Assembly: GCA_029259535.1 (NCBI GenBank)
Contig: JAPHEF010000001.1
Location: 62,001 to 126,000 of the forward strand
Source: Alkanophaga liquidiphilum
GTDB taxonomy: Archaea > Halobacteriota > Syntropharchaeia > Alkanophagales > B39-G2
Reading direction: 5' to 3'
DNA length: 64,000 nucleotides
Below are positions 26,992-35,768 of the stretch, piece by piece. A program made the position numbers and the translations under genes. Position 1 is the first letter of the stretch. The number at the start of each line of letters is the position of its first letter. Under the pieces are notes generated by a model. The model did no database searches and was not told the DNA's origin. It saw nothing but the letters and a program-made list of their open reading frames with translations.

Positions 26992-28563
26992 GTGGAGAAG
27001 GGGGCTGTTAGCGTGGGTGGGAACGAGCGTGCGAGCGAGTTGTCTGCGAACGAATGCATGATTTTAACGGCGTTGGGGAAGCTCGGCGGAAGCGAATACT
27101 TGGGAGCAGTTGCGGAAGCAGGCGGTTTGAACGAGGCTGCGGCGACGCAAGCAGCATTTCTGTTAGCGCAAAAGGGACTTATTAAGGTAGAAGAGGAGAA
27201 AGAAACGTTCTACGGGCTTACAGAGGAGGGGCGGCGGTATGTAGCGGAGGATTTACCAGAGCGTAGGCTCCTGAGACTCTTGCTCAAGCAAAAGAATGTG
27301 AGCTTGGAAGAAGTGGGCGCAGCGCTCGGGAAGCGGGCGAAGATAGCGATTGGTTGGCTGGTGCGGAAGGGCTGGGGCGTCGTATCCGATGCTGGAGGCG
27401 GCGGCGGCAAGACGTTGGTGCCTATAGTAGAAAGCGAGCCACTGAAGGGAGACGACGAGCGAGTTTTGAAAGCTTTAAGCGAGTTTGGCGCCGTGCGGAG
27501 CGAGGAACTTGTGAAGCGTTTGAAAATGCCGCTGGATGAGCTTGACAACGTTGTGAAGGTGCTAAGGCGACGGAACTTGGTGGAGGTTTCGGAGGTGAGG
27601 CGGCGGCGGCTTCTCCTAACAGAGAAGGGCAAGCAGCTTTTGGAGAGCGGCGTGACGGTTGAAGAGGAGGTAACGAGGCTGACGCCTGAGCTGCTGATGA
27701 CGGGGGCGTGGCGGGGCAGGAAGTTCCGGAGTTACGACGTGAGCGTGCCCGCCGCTCGTATTTACGTGGCGAAAATCCACCCCTACCAGCGGATTCTGGA
27801 GCGCATCCGCCGCATCTTCGTGGAGATGGGTTTTGTTGAGATAAAGGGCGACGTCGTCCAGCCGGCGTTCTGGAACTTCGACGCGCTTTTCGTGCCGCAA
27901 GATCACCCCGCCAGAGAGATGCAGGACACCTTCTACTTGCCGTTTGAGGAAGAGGCGGCGCCAGCAAGCCTTGAACTCATCAAAAAAGTGAAGGAAATTC
28001 ACGAGAGTGGCGGCGGGATTTCGACGGGCTGGGGCGGCGTCTGGAGCGAGGAGGTTGCTGGGCGTTGCGTGTTACGAACACATACCACGGCGGTCACCAT
28101 CAGATACTTGGCAGAGCATCCGGAGCCGCCGGTCAAGGTCTTTAGCATTGACAGGGTTTACCGCCGGGAGACGCCGGACGCCACACACATCCCAGAATTC
28201 GATCAACTCGAGGGGATCGTGCTCGACGAAGGCGTTTCCTTTAAAAACCTTCTCGGCTGCCTCTCCACATTTTACCGCAAGATGGGTTTTGAGAGCGTTA
28301 GATTCCGCCCGGGTTACTTTCCTTACACGGAGCCCTCCGTCGAATCTGAGGTTTACGTGGAGGGGCTCGGCTGGGTGGAGCTCGGCGGCGCCGGCATCTT
28401 CAGAGAAGAGGTCACAAAGCCGCTCGGCATAAAGCACCCAGTGCTGGCGTGGGGGCTCGGCGTCGGACGCCTCGCAATGCTCGTTCTTGGACTCAAAGAC
28501 ATTAGAAAGCTTTACCAGCCCGACATCAAATGGTTAAGGGAGTTTCCAGCGTCTAAGTGTTAA
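26992..28563 (+). CDS. pheS: Phenylalanine-tRNA ligase alpha subunit
   Basis: This 523-residue archaeal/eukaryal-type PheRS alpha chain attaches Phe to tRNA-Phe together with PheT. The N-terminal ~230 residues contain three winged-helix units that contact tRNA. The class II core follows, with motif 2 around VFSIDRVYRRETPDATHIPEFDQLEG and motif 3 in LGVGRLAMLVLGL. The start is GTG at 26992, and the coding frame has no closer ATG. No pheT is adjacent. Confidence 0.96.
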   Translation: MEKGAVSVGGNERASELSANECMILTALGKLGGSEYLGAVAEAGGLNEAAATQAAFLLAQKGLIKVEEEKETFYGLTEEGRRYVAEDLPERRLLRLLLKQKNVSLEEVGAALGKRAKIAIGWLVRKGWGVVSDAGGGGGKTLVPIVESEPLKGDDERVLKALSEFGAVRSEELVKRLKMPLDELDNVVKVLRRRNLVEVSEVRRRRLLLTEKGKQLLESGVTVEEEVTRLTPELLMTGAWRGRKFRSYDVSVPAARIYVAKIHPYQRILERIRRIFVEMGFVEIKGDVVQPAFWNFDALFVPQDHPAREMQDTFYLPFEEEAAPASLELIKKVKEIHESGGGISTGWGGVWSEEVAGRCVLRTHTTAVTIRYLAEHPEPPVKVFSIDRVYRRETPDATHIPEFDQLEGIVLDEGVSFKNLLGCLSTFYRKMGFESVRFRPGYFPYTEPSVESEVYVEGLGWVELGGAGIFREEVTKPLGIKHPVLAWGLGVGRLAMLVLGLKDIRKLYQPDIKWLREFPASKC

Positions 28564-28593
28564 TACTTTTATAAGTGAGCCGTTTTTAACCAA

Positions 28594-28638
28594 TGCGGGC
28601 GAGAAGTCCCCTTCCGAAAGGGAGGGTGAAAGCCCGCA
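28594..28638 (+). ncRNA. GAAA-tetraloop hairpin RNA candidate
   Basis: This segment folds as an outer helix TGCGGGC/GCCCGCA enclosing an inner 7-bp helix CCCTTCC/GGGAGGG capped by a GAAA tetraloop, with GA-rich internal loop strands (GAGAAGTC and TGAAA). A TATA-like TTTTATAAG (28567-28575) lies 20-25 bp upstream, so a short transcript starting at the helix is possible. The GAGAAG-stem-AGGG arrangement also resembles the right-end/omega-RNA hairpin of archaeal IS605 TnpB elements. A TnpB remnant exists elsewhere in the window, but none is next to this element. Confidence 0.45.
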
Positions 28639-28669
28639 AATTATATATGCTTTTGGTGACACATTTCTT

Positions 28670-28732
28670 CGTCGGGGACGCCTCTGGGACCGAGGTCTCT
28701 GTAAAGGGGTTCCGTGCTGGAGTCCCCCGACG
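28670..28732 (+). ncRNA. Second structured RNA candidate downstream of a TATA box
   Basis: An inverted repeat CGTCGGGGAC ... GTCCCCCGACG closes a 63-nt segment that has an internal hairpin CCTC-TGGGACC-GAGG. A TATA-like TTATATATG (28641-28649) sits 21-29 bp before it. No protein frame here looks conserved. It could equally be the leader or a terminator-like structure of the decayed secreted protein gene that follows. Confidence 0.3.
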
Positions 28733-28789
28733 CTATGAAGGCACAGTCGGAGAAGCTCCTAGGGTGGAGGAGTTCACCTTGGTGAGAGC

Positions 28790-29386
28790 ATGCGACATGT
28801 GACAGCCTTGGGGCTGGTTGCGCTGCTGTCGGCACTGGCGGTGTGTGTCGTGTCGTTGCTATTACAATGGTGAAGGCTGCGCACCCGAATGTGACATCCA
28901 CGACGTGCTTGCGTTCGTAGTTGAGCGGCACGGTGACGGGGCGTTCCCACCGTCGCCGTTTACCGCTCTTACAATCCCGCTTGGGGCAACAAAGGTAATG
29001 CTTTCAGGTGAGGTTGCCGAGCTTTGAAATCACACATTCCGGGGGCTTCCGCACGCATACATGACGGAAGACCTGAACGGTGATGGAGTTTTTGAAGCGG
29101 TCTCGGATGTCATGGACGGTGGCGACTGCATCCTCATAATTCTGCGAGGTAGCGACGGCTTCGTCGAGTGGCGTTCCGTTCTCGCTTACGTGAGCGACCG
29201 ACGGCTGGACGTATTCGGAGCCTGTCTGCTGGCGACCTAAATGGCGACGGTCTTTGTGGCCTCATAGTCTTTAGGTTCAGGCTGCCAAGCATCCCCAAGG
29301 GGGCCTACACGTGGCATTTCCAGTTGCTCGACCCTGCCACAGGTGCTGTCATCGCTGAGGACGTGGCATCATGGAAGTTCTCATAA
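28790..29386 (+). pseudogene. Decayed secreted protein with dockerin/EF-hand-like DxNxDG motifs
   Basis: The ATG at 28790 has a GGTGAG upstream and opens a perfect signal peptide (TALGLVALLSALAVCVVSLL) that stops after 27 codons. The following DNA, in other frames, encodes ECDIHDVLAFVVERHGDG, then EDLNGDGVFEAVSDVMDGGD, and later GDLNGDGLCGLIVFRF and GAYTWHFQLLDPATG. The two DLNGDG motifs are calcium-binding loops of the dockerin or FG-GAP kind. At least two frameshifts and stops break the gene. It was probably an exported cell-surface protein. Confidence 0.6.
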
Positions 29387-29436
29387 TTCCTCCCATATTT
29401 CTCCTTTAGCTATTGCTGGTCAAGCACCAGCCGCTG

Positions 29437-30204
29437 TCACTTAAGCATGTTGAGTCGCCTGAGGGCATTCAAAAACTCGCTCCAAACGGCGTTTTGCGTA
29501 TAAACCCTTGACACGTTCTCCTCGTAGGTTTCCTTGACTTCGGGGCATTCGGATGGCACGAAGTTCGTGACGACACTGCTCAGAATGCGGCGGTAACCCG
29601 AGCTCGGGCATGCGAACGCCAGCACGTTTTCAAACTTAGAGCGGTTGCGGGCGAGCCAGCGGCGGACGACGCCGTTCAGAATCCGCCAAACCTCCTCCGC
29701 AATGCTTTCATCCCATTTGTAGCCATAACGCTCAATCCACGGAAAGAATGGCGCATCGTAAACGAGATTCACGGTTTCGTCGTCAATCCGCCACGTGAAG
29801 TCCCAAAACTCACGAGGCTCCAACGCCAAAGGCTCAGAAACCGCGCACATGTAAAGGCGTAGTTTTGACCTTCGTGGTTGCGCTCGAGTATGTAGCGAGG
29901 TGGCGGTCGTCCTCAGCTTCGTAGCCGTCTCAGCGCCGTTAATGCGGCGTTCAATGTCCAAGAGCCGCTTGAAAAGCTCGCTCCTCGGCGGTTCATACGG
30001 CTTTTTCGCATCGCACGGCACGAGTAATAAGAGCATGGCGGGCGGCGCCTCGTGGCGCTCCGCAACAAATTCCAGCCACCGTCTCACGATGCGATTCCCC
30101 TTTATTGCGGAAAGCACGTCTTGCGGCGCCGGGAAGAAAAGCTCAGAGTTAAGTTTCGGGTTCAGCTTGTGAGCATCTTCGAGCGTCAACATCTTTCTCG
30201 GCAT
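29437..30204 (-). CDS. ArcS-like (DUF5591) domain protein
   Basis: The 255-residue protein carries LLVPCDAKKPYEPPRS (near residues 61-76), matching the archaeosine synthase signature PC-x3-KPY-x2-S-x2-H except that the terminal histidine region reads ELF. YMCAVSEPLALEPREFWDFT followed by LVYDAPFFPW is also typical of that domain. In ArcS the domain is part of a tRNA amidinotransferase converting preQ0-tRNA to archaeosine. Here it stands alone without the TGT-like and PUA domains, so the activity may differ. It begins 3 bp after the stop of the PadR regulator gene, so they are probably cotranscribed. Confidence 0.6.
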   Translation of the reverse strand: MPRKMLTLEDAHKLNPKLNSELFFPAPQDVLSAIKGNRIVRRWLEFVAERHEAPPAMLLLLVPCDAKKPYEPPRSELFKRLLDIERRINGAETATKLRTTATSLHTRAQPRRSKLRLYMCAVSEPLALEPREFWDFTWRIDDETVNLVYDAPFFPWIERYGYKWDESIAEEVWRILNGVVRRWLARNRSKFENVLAFACPSSGYRRILSSVVTNFVPSECPEVKETYEENVSRVYTQNAVWSEFLNALRRLNMLK

Positions 30205-30207
30205 CAG

Positions 30208-30537
30208 CTACTCGAACAGTATTTTGTAAAACTTCAGCAACCTCTCTGTTAAACGCTGCAATTCTTCTTCTCCCCGCCTCGTCAGCCTGTAGTATTTTCG
30301 GTGCCGCCTTTTATTCCCGTCCTTGCCGCCTCCGTCGCCGCAGCGTCGCCATTCGCCCACCGCCAGCCCTCGGCGCTCAAGCTCGTGCAGTATCGGATAC
30401 ACGATGCTCTGGCTCACCCGCATTTCGAGCTTCTCTTCCAGCACCTTCATGAGCTCGTAGCCATACATTGGACGTTCGCTTAGTAGCCGCAAGACGTGAA
30501 ACTTGAAAAAGCCCGACGGCAGCCGCTCACTCAACAT
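30208..30537 (-). CDS. PadR-family transcriptional regulator
   Basis: This 109-residue winged-helix protein begins LPSGFFKFHVLRLLSERPMY, continues GYELMKVLEEKLEMRVSQSI and YPILHELERRGLAVGEW, and ends KYYRLTRRGEEELQ, all typical of PadR. PadR proteins usually repress adjacent multidrug or phenolic-acid response genes. It is divergent from an RND exporter, with only 42 bp between the two starts. It probably controls the exporter and its own operon through that shared region. Confidence 0.9.
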   Translation of the reverse strand: MLSERLPSGFFKFHVLRLLSERPMYGYELMKVLEEKLEMRVSQSIVYPILHELERRGLAVGEWRRCGDGGGKDGNKRRHRKYYRLTRRGEEELQRLTERLLKFYKILFE

Positions 30538-30545
30538 GTCAAAAA

Positions 30546-30555
30546 CTTATATATG
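30546..30555 (+). promoter_or_regulatory. TATA box / PadR control region of the exporter operon
   Basis: CTTATATATG lies 25-34 bp before the exporter ATG at 30580 in the 42-bp divergent spacer. The flanking AT-rich half sites (ATATGT ... ATAAATAT) could be bound by the PadR-family protein encoded next door. That binding is inference. Confidence 0.5.
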
Positions 30556-30579
30556 TCGCTATCATAAATATTGAGCGGC

Positions 30580-32814
30580 ATGCTCAAAAGGGTGCTCAGC
30601 GGCGTTGCAACGCTTACGGTGAGATACTCCATAATTGTCATCCTCGTGTGTCTTCTCTTCACGATAATTGCGGCGAACGGCATCACGCTCCTCAGCACCG
30701 AGTCGAACATGGAGAAGTGGATGCCACAGGACATGATATCCGTCCAGACCGGCAAGCTCATAAGGTCGGAGTTCGGCGGCAGCGACATCGGCGTCGTGCT
30801 CGTGAAGGTCGTCCCGTCGGACGACCCGCAGGCGGTCCAAGACATCAGGGACCCGCTCGTCCTCGAAGCGATAGACAGACTCGAACAACGCCTCCACACA
30901 GAAGAGCACGTTTACAGAGTTTTCAGCGTTGTCGACGCCGTCAAAGCGGCTTTCGGCGGCGAAATCCCAAGGGACGAGGAGCTTCTCCATACATTCCTGA
31001 GTGACGAGAGCTTCCAAGGTCTCATCTCTAAGGATTTTGGCGCCACGACCGTCATGTTCTGGACGGATGCCGGGATGAGCGACGTTTCTGCCAGCGAGCT
31101 TCAGAGGTGCGTCGAGGAGGACATCTCACAAGCTTCCTTTCCGAGTGGTGTCGAGGTGTATCTCACGGGCTTGCCCTCGATGATTTACGAGATTTCGAAG
31201 CTGATAAATGAGGTCAACAAACAGACTTCTACGGTGTCTCTGCTCTTCATTTTCATAATTCTGGTCTCTGCTTATCTTTCGGTACGCCTCGGCATCCTTC
31301 AGCTGTTGCCGATGATTTTCGGCGTTTCGTGGACGCTCGGCAGCATGGGCTACCTCGGGATCCCGCTGAATATTGTGACGGCGACGGTCAGCTCGCTGAC
31401 GCTCGGCGTCGGCATCGGCTATGCCATTCACATACTCGGACGCTACATCGAAGAGCGGGAGCGCGGTTTAAACGTGGAGGACGCCATTCACATCTCACTA
31501 ACGGAGACCGGCGCCGCACTAACAGCAGCGATGGGGACGACGCTCGCAGGCTTCGCATCCATGCTGGCTGGAAATTCGCCTATCGTTCGGCAACTCGGCG
31601 CATCCCTTTCCTTCGGGCTGATATACTCGTTTTTAGCGGCGATCATACTGTTGCCCTCCGTAATATACGTGCTTGAGCGGCGGGGCAGCCTCGTGAAGGG
31701 CGCAGAGATGAGAGGTGTTGTGAAGCTCGCAGAACGCTTCCTTTACGCGCTCGGCGGCTTCGAGGCTCGCCGCCCTTACGTCATCGCCGTCTTTCTCATA
31801 GTGCTGACACTCGTTTCGTTCTATGGGATTAGCATGCTGAAAATCGAGGAGTCATACGAGCGGATGATGCCGAGCGACCTGCCGGTGATACGGGCGTATC
31901 ACAAGGTCGAGGACGAGTTTGGAGGTATAGACACGATGATGATTCTCGTGGAGGCAGAGGACGTGCGAGACCCCGAGGTTTTAAAGGCGATGGATGCTCT
32001 TCAAAAGAGGATAGCGACTGAAAAGTGGGTTGTCGATGTCACGAGCCCTGTGGATGAGGTGAAGCAGGTTTACGGCTACATCCCATCCTCGAAAGAGGAT
32101 GTTGCTACAGTGCTGAATCCCAACAACGCGGACGTCAGTGAGGATTTCCGCTATGCTCTCATCACTGCCCGTCTTTCTTATCCAAGGAGTCGTGAGCGTG
32201 ACATTGATATTTCGGAGCGTTTTCTGGAAGCGATGAATGCCGTGCCGCTGCCCGAAGGTGTTGAGCTACGCATCTACGGAGACCCCTACGGGATGTATGA
32301 AATGGAGCCGCTACGACAGGAAAACCTGCGGAGAATTAGTATGATTGGCGTGACGCTCGTCACGCTCATTGCCATTTTTTACTTCAAGTCGCCGTTCAAG
32401 GGTTTGCTCTCGCTCACGCCTGTCGTGCTTGCGACGCTTTGGACGTTCGGGATGATGGGACTCGCTGGCATTCCATTCGGCATGCACATGACCGGCGTGA
32501 TTGCGATGACCGCTGGGCTCGGTATAGACTTCGGCATCCACATCACGCATCGCTACGGCGAGGAGCTGCGGCGCTCGCCGGACGCCGCCGTCCAGAGGGC
32601 GGTCGGGGGTGTCGGGCGGGAGCTCTGGGCGGCAGCCGCAGCTACGATTGCAGGTTTCCTTGCGCTCGTCTCCGCAAGAATCCCGATGATCGGCGACTTG
32701 GGCATCGTCCTTGCAACCGCCATTTTCTTCTGTTTCTTCGCCGCCGTCGTGTTCGTCCCGACGGTCCTTGTATTTGCTGGAAGGAGGAATATGATGAAAA
32801 CGGGGGAGGTGTAA
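30580..32814 (+). CDS. RND-superfamily (MMPL/HAE-type) exporter
   Basis: This 744-residue protein is built of two homologous halves. Each half has one N-terminal transmembrane helix, a porter-like extracytoplasmic domain (for example FGGSDIGVVLVKVVPSDDP and FGGIDTMMILVEAEDVRDP) and five more helices. The helix-4 motifs GVGIGYAIHILGRYIEE and GLGIDFGIHITHRYGEE carry the Asp/His residues expected for proton relay in the second half. Lipids, hopanoids or hydrophobic drugs are known substrates of the group. ATG 30580 is preferred over the TTG at 30571. The following CARDB protein may be its accessory protein. Confidence 0.87.
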   Translation: MLKRVLSGVATLTVRYSIIVILVCLLFTIIAANGITLLSTESNMEKWMPQDMISVQTGKLIRSEFGGSDIGVVLVKVVPSDDPQAVQDIRDPLVLEAIDRLEQRLHTEEHVYRVFSVVDAVKAAFGGEIPRDEELLHTFLSDESFQGLISKDFGATTVMFWTDAGMSDVSASELQRCVEEDISQASFPSGVEVYLTGLPSMIYEISKLINEVNKQTSTVSLLFIFIILVSAYLSVRLGILQLLPMIFGVSWTLGSMGYLGIPLNIVTATVSSLTLGVGIGYAIHILGRYIEERERGLNVEDAIHISLTETGAALTAAMGTTLAGFASMLAGNSPIVRQLGASLSFGLIYSFLAAIILLPSVIYVLERRGSLVKGAEMRGVVKLAERFLYALGGFEARRPYVIAVFLIVLTLVSFYGISMLKIEESYERMMPSDLPVIRAYHKVEDEFGGIDTMMILVEAEDVRDPEVLKAMDALQKRIATEKWVVDVTSPVDEVKQVYGYIPSSKEDVATVLNPNNADVSEDFRYALITARLSYPRSRERDIDISERFLEAMNAVPLPEGVELRIYGDPYGMYEMEPLRQENLRRISMIGVTLVTLIAIFYFKSPFKGLLSLTPVVLATLWTFGMMGLAGIPFGMHMTGVIAMTAGLGIDFGIHITHRYGEELRRSPDAAVQRAVGGVGRELWAAAAATIAGFLALVSARIPMIGDLGIVLATAIFFCFFAAVVFVPTVLVFAGRRNMMKTGEV

Positions 32815-32816
32815 GT

Positions 32817-34088
32817 ATGAAGTTGGAAGTAAAAATGAGAAAGTTGGCACCAGCATTGGTGTTCGTGGTCTTAGCGGCATCTCTTACGTTGTTTGCAGTA
32901 GCGACGGCGCAAACGTCCTTCGTGACGATTGAAGACGTGCATCCAAAGGTCTTGCATCCAGGTGATACTTACGAGCTAACGGTCGTTATAAAGAACAACG
33001 GCGACAGGGACGCTCGTAACGTCATGCTCGCATTCTCGCCCGACCCCACCGGCACCGTGAGCGTCGTCGGCGTGAGCACCGTCAATATCATTGGGCTGAG
33101 CGGCTGGAGCGAGAAGGAAATCAAACTTGCAGTGCACGTTCGGGATGGTGCGCTCGAAGGCACTTATGTCTTGCCTGTGAACATCACTTGGGAGGAATGT
33201 TACTACGTCACGGGTGTCGGGCGTATTTGCGAGCCGGGGCATTTCAGCTTCGCCACGCTTTCGCTGCGTGTCGAGGGCACGCCCACGCTTAATGTTGCAA
33301 GTGTCGTCGTGAAGCACGGCGAATATGGCAGCGAGGTGCGTCCCGGCTACGAGAACGTCCTCGTCGAAGTTTGGATTGAGAACAGCGGCGAGGCTTCCGC
33401 GGAGGACGTAAAGGCGGAGCTTATTTGCGGCGAAGGCTTCGAGCCGTCGGCGTCGCAGACGACCGTCGCATATATCGGGAAGCTGCTGCCGGGCGTAAGG
33501 GCGCAGACTACGTTCCGCATAGACGTTTCCGAGGACGTTACAGCGGGCGAGCATACACTGCCGTTGAAACTCACTTACAGAGTTGATGACGAATGGGAGG
33601 AGGAGACGAAGGACATTCAGATATTCGTGGAGCCGAAGCCGAAGTTTGAGATTGTTGACATTAAAACAGAGCCTGCGGCGGTGCGGGCGGGTGACACTGT
33701 TACCCTCTACGTCGAAGTAAAGAACGTCGGCACCGAGAATGCGAAGTTCGTTGATGTCGCCGCCATAAGGAAGGCGGAGCAGCCTTTCGACTTCGAAGAC
33801 CGCAGCGACTACGTTGGCGACCTCGACGTCGGGAAGAGCGGCGTCGCCTGCCTTAGCTTCGAGGTTCTGGATGACGCCACATCTAAAATTTACTTCCTCG
33901 ATATCAGAATACGGTGCAGCGGCGACCCCGAAGTTGGAGACGACAACGTTTATACTTTTTATAAGAGTGTCCCAGTCGAAGTCCTGCCAGGTTTGCCAAA
34001 GACCACAAGATACCTGCGGGTGGCGTTCGTCGTCCTCGCAGTCGCCATCGTCGTCGCCATTGCCTACGTCGTTGTTAGGAGGAAATGA
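32817..34088 (+). CDS. Secreted, C-terminally anchored CARDB/COG1361-type protein
   Basis: The protein has 423 residues. There is an N-terminal signal peptide (LAPALVFVVLAASLTLFAVA), then at least three Ig-like repeats of the NPCBM/CARDB kind marked by VLHPGDTYELTVVIKNNGDR, NVLVEVWIENSGEASAEDV and RAGDTVTLYVEVKNVGTENA. A C-terminal transmembrane helix (VAFVVLAVAIVVAIAYVVV) and RRK follow. In archaea such proteins are often paired with RND or ABC exporters and act as extracellular adaptors. It starts 2 bp after the exporter stop, supporting a joint role. Confidence 0.8.
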   Translation: MKLEVKMRKLAPALVFVVLAASLTLFAVATAQTSFVTIEDVHPKVLHPGDTYELTVVIKNNGDRDARNVMLAFSPDPTGTVSVVGVSTVNIIGLSGWSEKEIKLAVHVRDGALEGTYVLPVNITWEECYYVTGVGRICEPGHFSFATLSLRVEGTPTLNVASVVVKHGEYGSEVRPGYENVLVEVWIENSGEASAEDVKAELICGEGFEPSASQTTVAYIGKLLPGVRAQTTFRIDVSEDVTAGEHTLPLKLTYRVDDEWEEETKDIQIFVEPKPKFEIVDIKTEPAAVRAGDTVTLYVEVKNVGTENAKFVDVAAIRKAEQPFDFEDRSDYVGDLDVGKSGVACLSFEVLDDATSKIYFLDIRIRCSGDPEVGDDNVYTFYKSVPVEVLPGLPKTTRYLRVAFVVLAVAIVVAIAYVVVRRK

Positions 34089-34133
34089 CGGCTCCACAAA
34101 GTCGTAAAAGTAAATAATGGATGGGGGAAACGC

Positions 34134-35315
34134 ATGGGAACTGCTGCAAAAGTTAGCACCGGCGTCCTCCTTCTCGGCTTAGTCAGTTTTATCACTGACG
34201 TCAGCAGTGAGATGATTCTGCCGCTGCTTCCGCTGTTCATCGTGGCGCTCGGCGGCAGCGGCATCGCCGTCGGGCTCGTCAGCGGCGTCGGCGACAGTGT
34301 CGCTGACTTTCTTAAAATATTCTCAGGTTACTTCTCGGACAGACTTGGCAGGCGGAAGCCGCTTGTTGCCCTTGGTTATTTTTCCTCTGCGCTCGCAAAG
34401 CTCTTTTTCCCGATTGCCACGATTTGGGAGCACGTTTTAGCACTACGTGTCGTGGAGCGCATCGGCAAGGGTGTCAGGACTGCGCCTAGGGATGCGATGA
34501 TTGCTGGGTACGCAGCGATGGAAATTCGCGGTAAGGCGTTCGGCGTGCACCGTGCGATGGATACCGCCGGCGCTGTCCTCGGCTCCATCATCGCTTTCCT
34601 TCTCCTTTGGTTTTTTGCTCTCGACTTCCGGCAAATCTTCCTCGCAGCAGCGCTCCTCGCATTCCTCGCCCTCCTCCCCCTCTACTTCGTTAAAGAAGTG
34701 CGAAGCGAGCGCCGGCTGGAAAGCAGCTTCGCTCTCAGCTTGAAAAGCCTCCCCGCAGACCTCAAAGCCCTCATTTTGATACTTATGGTCTTTGCGCTAG
34801 GCAACATCAGCTACATGTTTTTCATCCTGCGTGCGCGGGAGGTCTTCGAAGCGGCGAAGCTCGCAGAGCAGCTCAGCCTCAGCCTGCCTGTCCTCCTCTA
34901 CGTCCTTTACAACTCCGTGTATGCGACGCTCGCAGAGCCCTTCGGCGCACTCTCCGACCGGATTGGCAGGGCGAATATCATGCTCGGCGGCTTCCTCCTT
35001 TTCTCGCTCATGAGCCTTGGTTTCATATTTGTGGGTGTGCGCACGCTTTTTATACTCTTCGCACTCTATGGGCTTGTTTACGCTATGACTGAGGGGGTTG
35101 GGCGGGCTTTCGTCTCGGACCTCTGCTCCGAACAGTTGAGAGGGACGGCGCTCGGCGCCTACCACACCGCAACGGGCTTCGCCGCCATAGCCGCAAATCT
35201 CGTTGCGGGCGTCCTCTGGGATGTTTTCGGCTCGGAAGCCACGTTCGCATACGCTGCGTCGCTTCCGCTCCTGGCGGCTCTCCTGCTGTTTTTCTGGAAA
35301 AAGAAGCGGCAGTAA
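34134..35315 (+). CDS. Major facilitator superfamily transporter
   Basis: This 393-residue protein has 12 predicted transmembrane helices. Helix 1 contains SFITDVSSEMILPLLPLF, a signature of an archaeal/bacterial MFS group. The loop 2-3 motif DRLGRRKPLVALGY is the classical MFS motif A, and a related DRIGRANIMLGGF occurs in the second half. The end is basic (KKKRQ). Its gene lies 45 bp after the CARDB protein and may belong to the same export operon. The substrate is unknown. Confidence 0.87.
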   Translation: MGTAAKVSTGVLLLGLVSFITDVSSEMILPLLPLFIVALGGSGIAVGLVSGVGDSVADFLKIFSGYFSDRLGRRKPLVALGYFSSALAKLFFPIATIWEHVLALRVVERIGKGVRTAPRDAMIAGYAAMEIRGKAFGVHRAMDTAGAVLGSIIAFLLLWFFALDFRQIFLAAALLAFLALLPLYFVKEVRSERRLESSFALSLKSLPADLKALILILMVFALGNISYMFFILRAREVFEAAKLAEQLSLSLPVLLYVLYNSVYATLAEPFGALSDRIGRANIMLGGFLLFSLMSLGFIFVGVRTLFILFALYGLVYAMTEGVGRAFVSDLCSEQLRGTALGAYHTATGFAAIAANLVAGVLWDVFGSEATFAYAASLPLLAALLLFFWKKKRQ

Positions 35316-35446
35316 GCGACCGTCGAGGAGGCGATGCTAACCCGCTTTAAAGAGTGCTAACATGCTTAACTCAGTAGGTCATATTTTTAGAGGGGGAGTT
35401 ACGGGTCACGCTTGACGAGCTTGATGAGTATTTAGAGCGGTGGAAC

Positions 35447-35653
35447 GTGTTTAAGATGAGGAATGGACTGGAGGAGCTCTTAGAGCAAGAGCTTGCGCTG
35501 CTTTACGATATGCGAAGCTCGCTGCTTGACGCTTACATCGTGGAGCGGCTGCGTCGCGACTTCCTCAAGGAGTTGCTACATGGAGTTAAAGCAAGAGCGC
35601 TCGGCGACGAACGCTACCTCCGCTGGTGCTTCACCCAGTCTCTTCAAGGATAA
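35447..35653 (+). CDS. Short helical ORF, possible gene fragment
   Basis: The 68-residue frame is rich in leucine and charged residues (NGLEELLEQELALLYDMRSS, RDFLKELLHGVKARALGDER). Coding-like sequence continues upstream in the same frame (VTLDELDEYLERW) to a stop near 35379 but without a start codon. It may therefore be the 3' part of a decayed gene. No family was recognised. The rest of 35316-35768 shows nothing else apart from the possible DUF167 tail. Confidence 0.3.
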   Translation: MFKMRNGLEELLEQELALLYDMRSSLLDAYIVERLRRDFLKELLHGVKARALGDERYLRWCFTQSLQG

Positions 35654-35712
35654 AAGCAAGTCGCACCGAGCTCGTCCTCAAATACAAACCGTTGCGTGAG
35701 TATAAATGCTGC

Positions 35713-35766
35713 TTAGGGCGAGAATGCGATTTCTTTGATGACACATTTTCCGGCTCTTCCTTTCAT
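35713..35766 (-). pseudogene. Possible C-terminal fragment of the DUF167 gene
   Basis: Directly next to the distal repeat of array 1, the minus strand encodes KGRAGKCVIKEIAFSP and a stop. This resembles the closing strand of DUF167 proteins (GxxSRxKVVxI). The orientation matches the DUF167 N-terminal fragment that abuts the far end of array 2 at 59884-60051. If both belong together, the ~24-kb CRISPR island separates one former gene. The match is short and weak. Confidence 0.2.
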
Positions 35767-35768
35767 AA

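Noticed and set aside
32976..34097. 373-codon minus-strand ORF
   Set aside because: It is antisense to the CARDB surface protein, whose signal peptide, repeats and anchor are clear.
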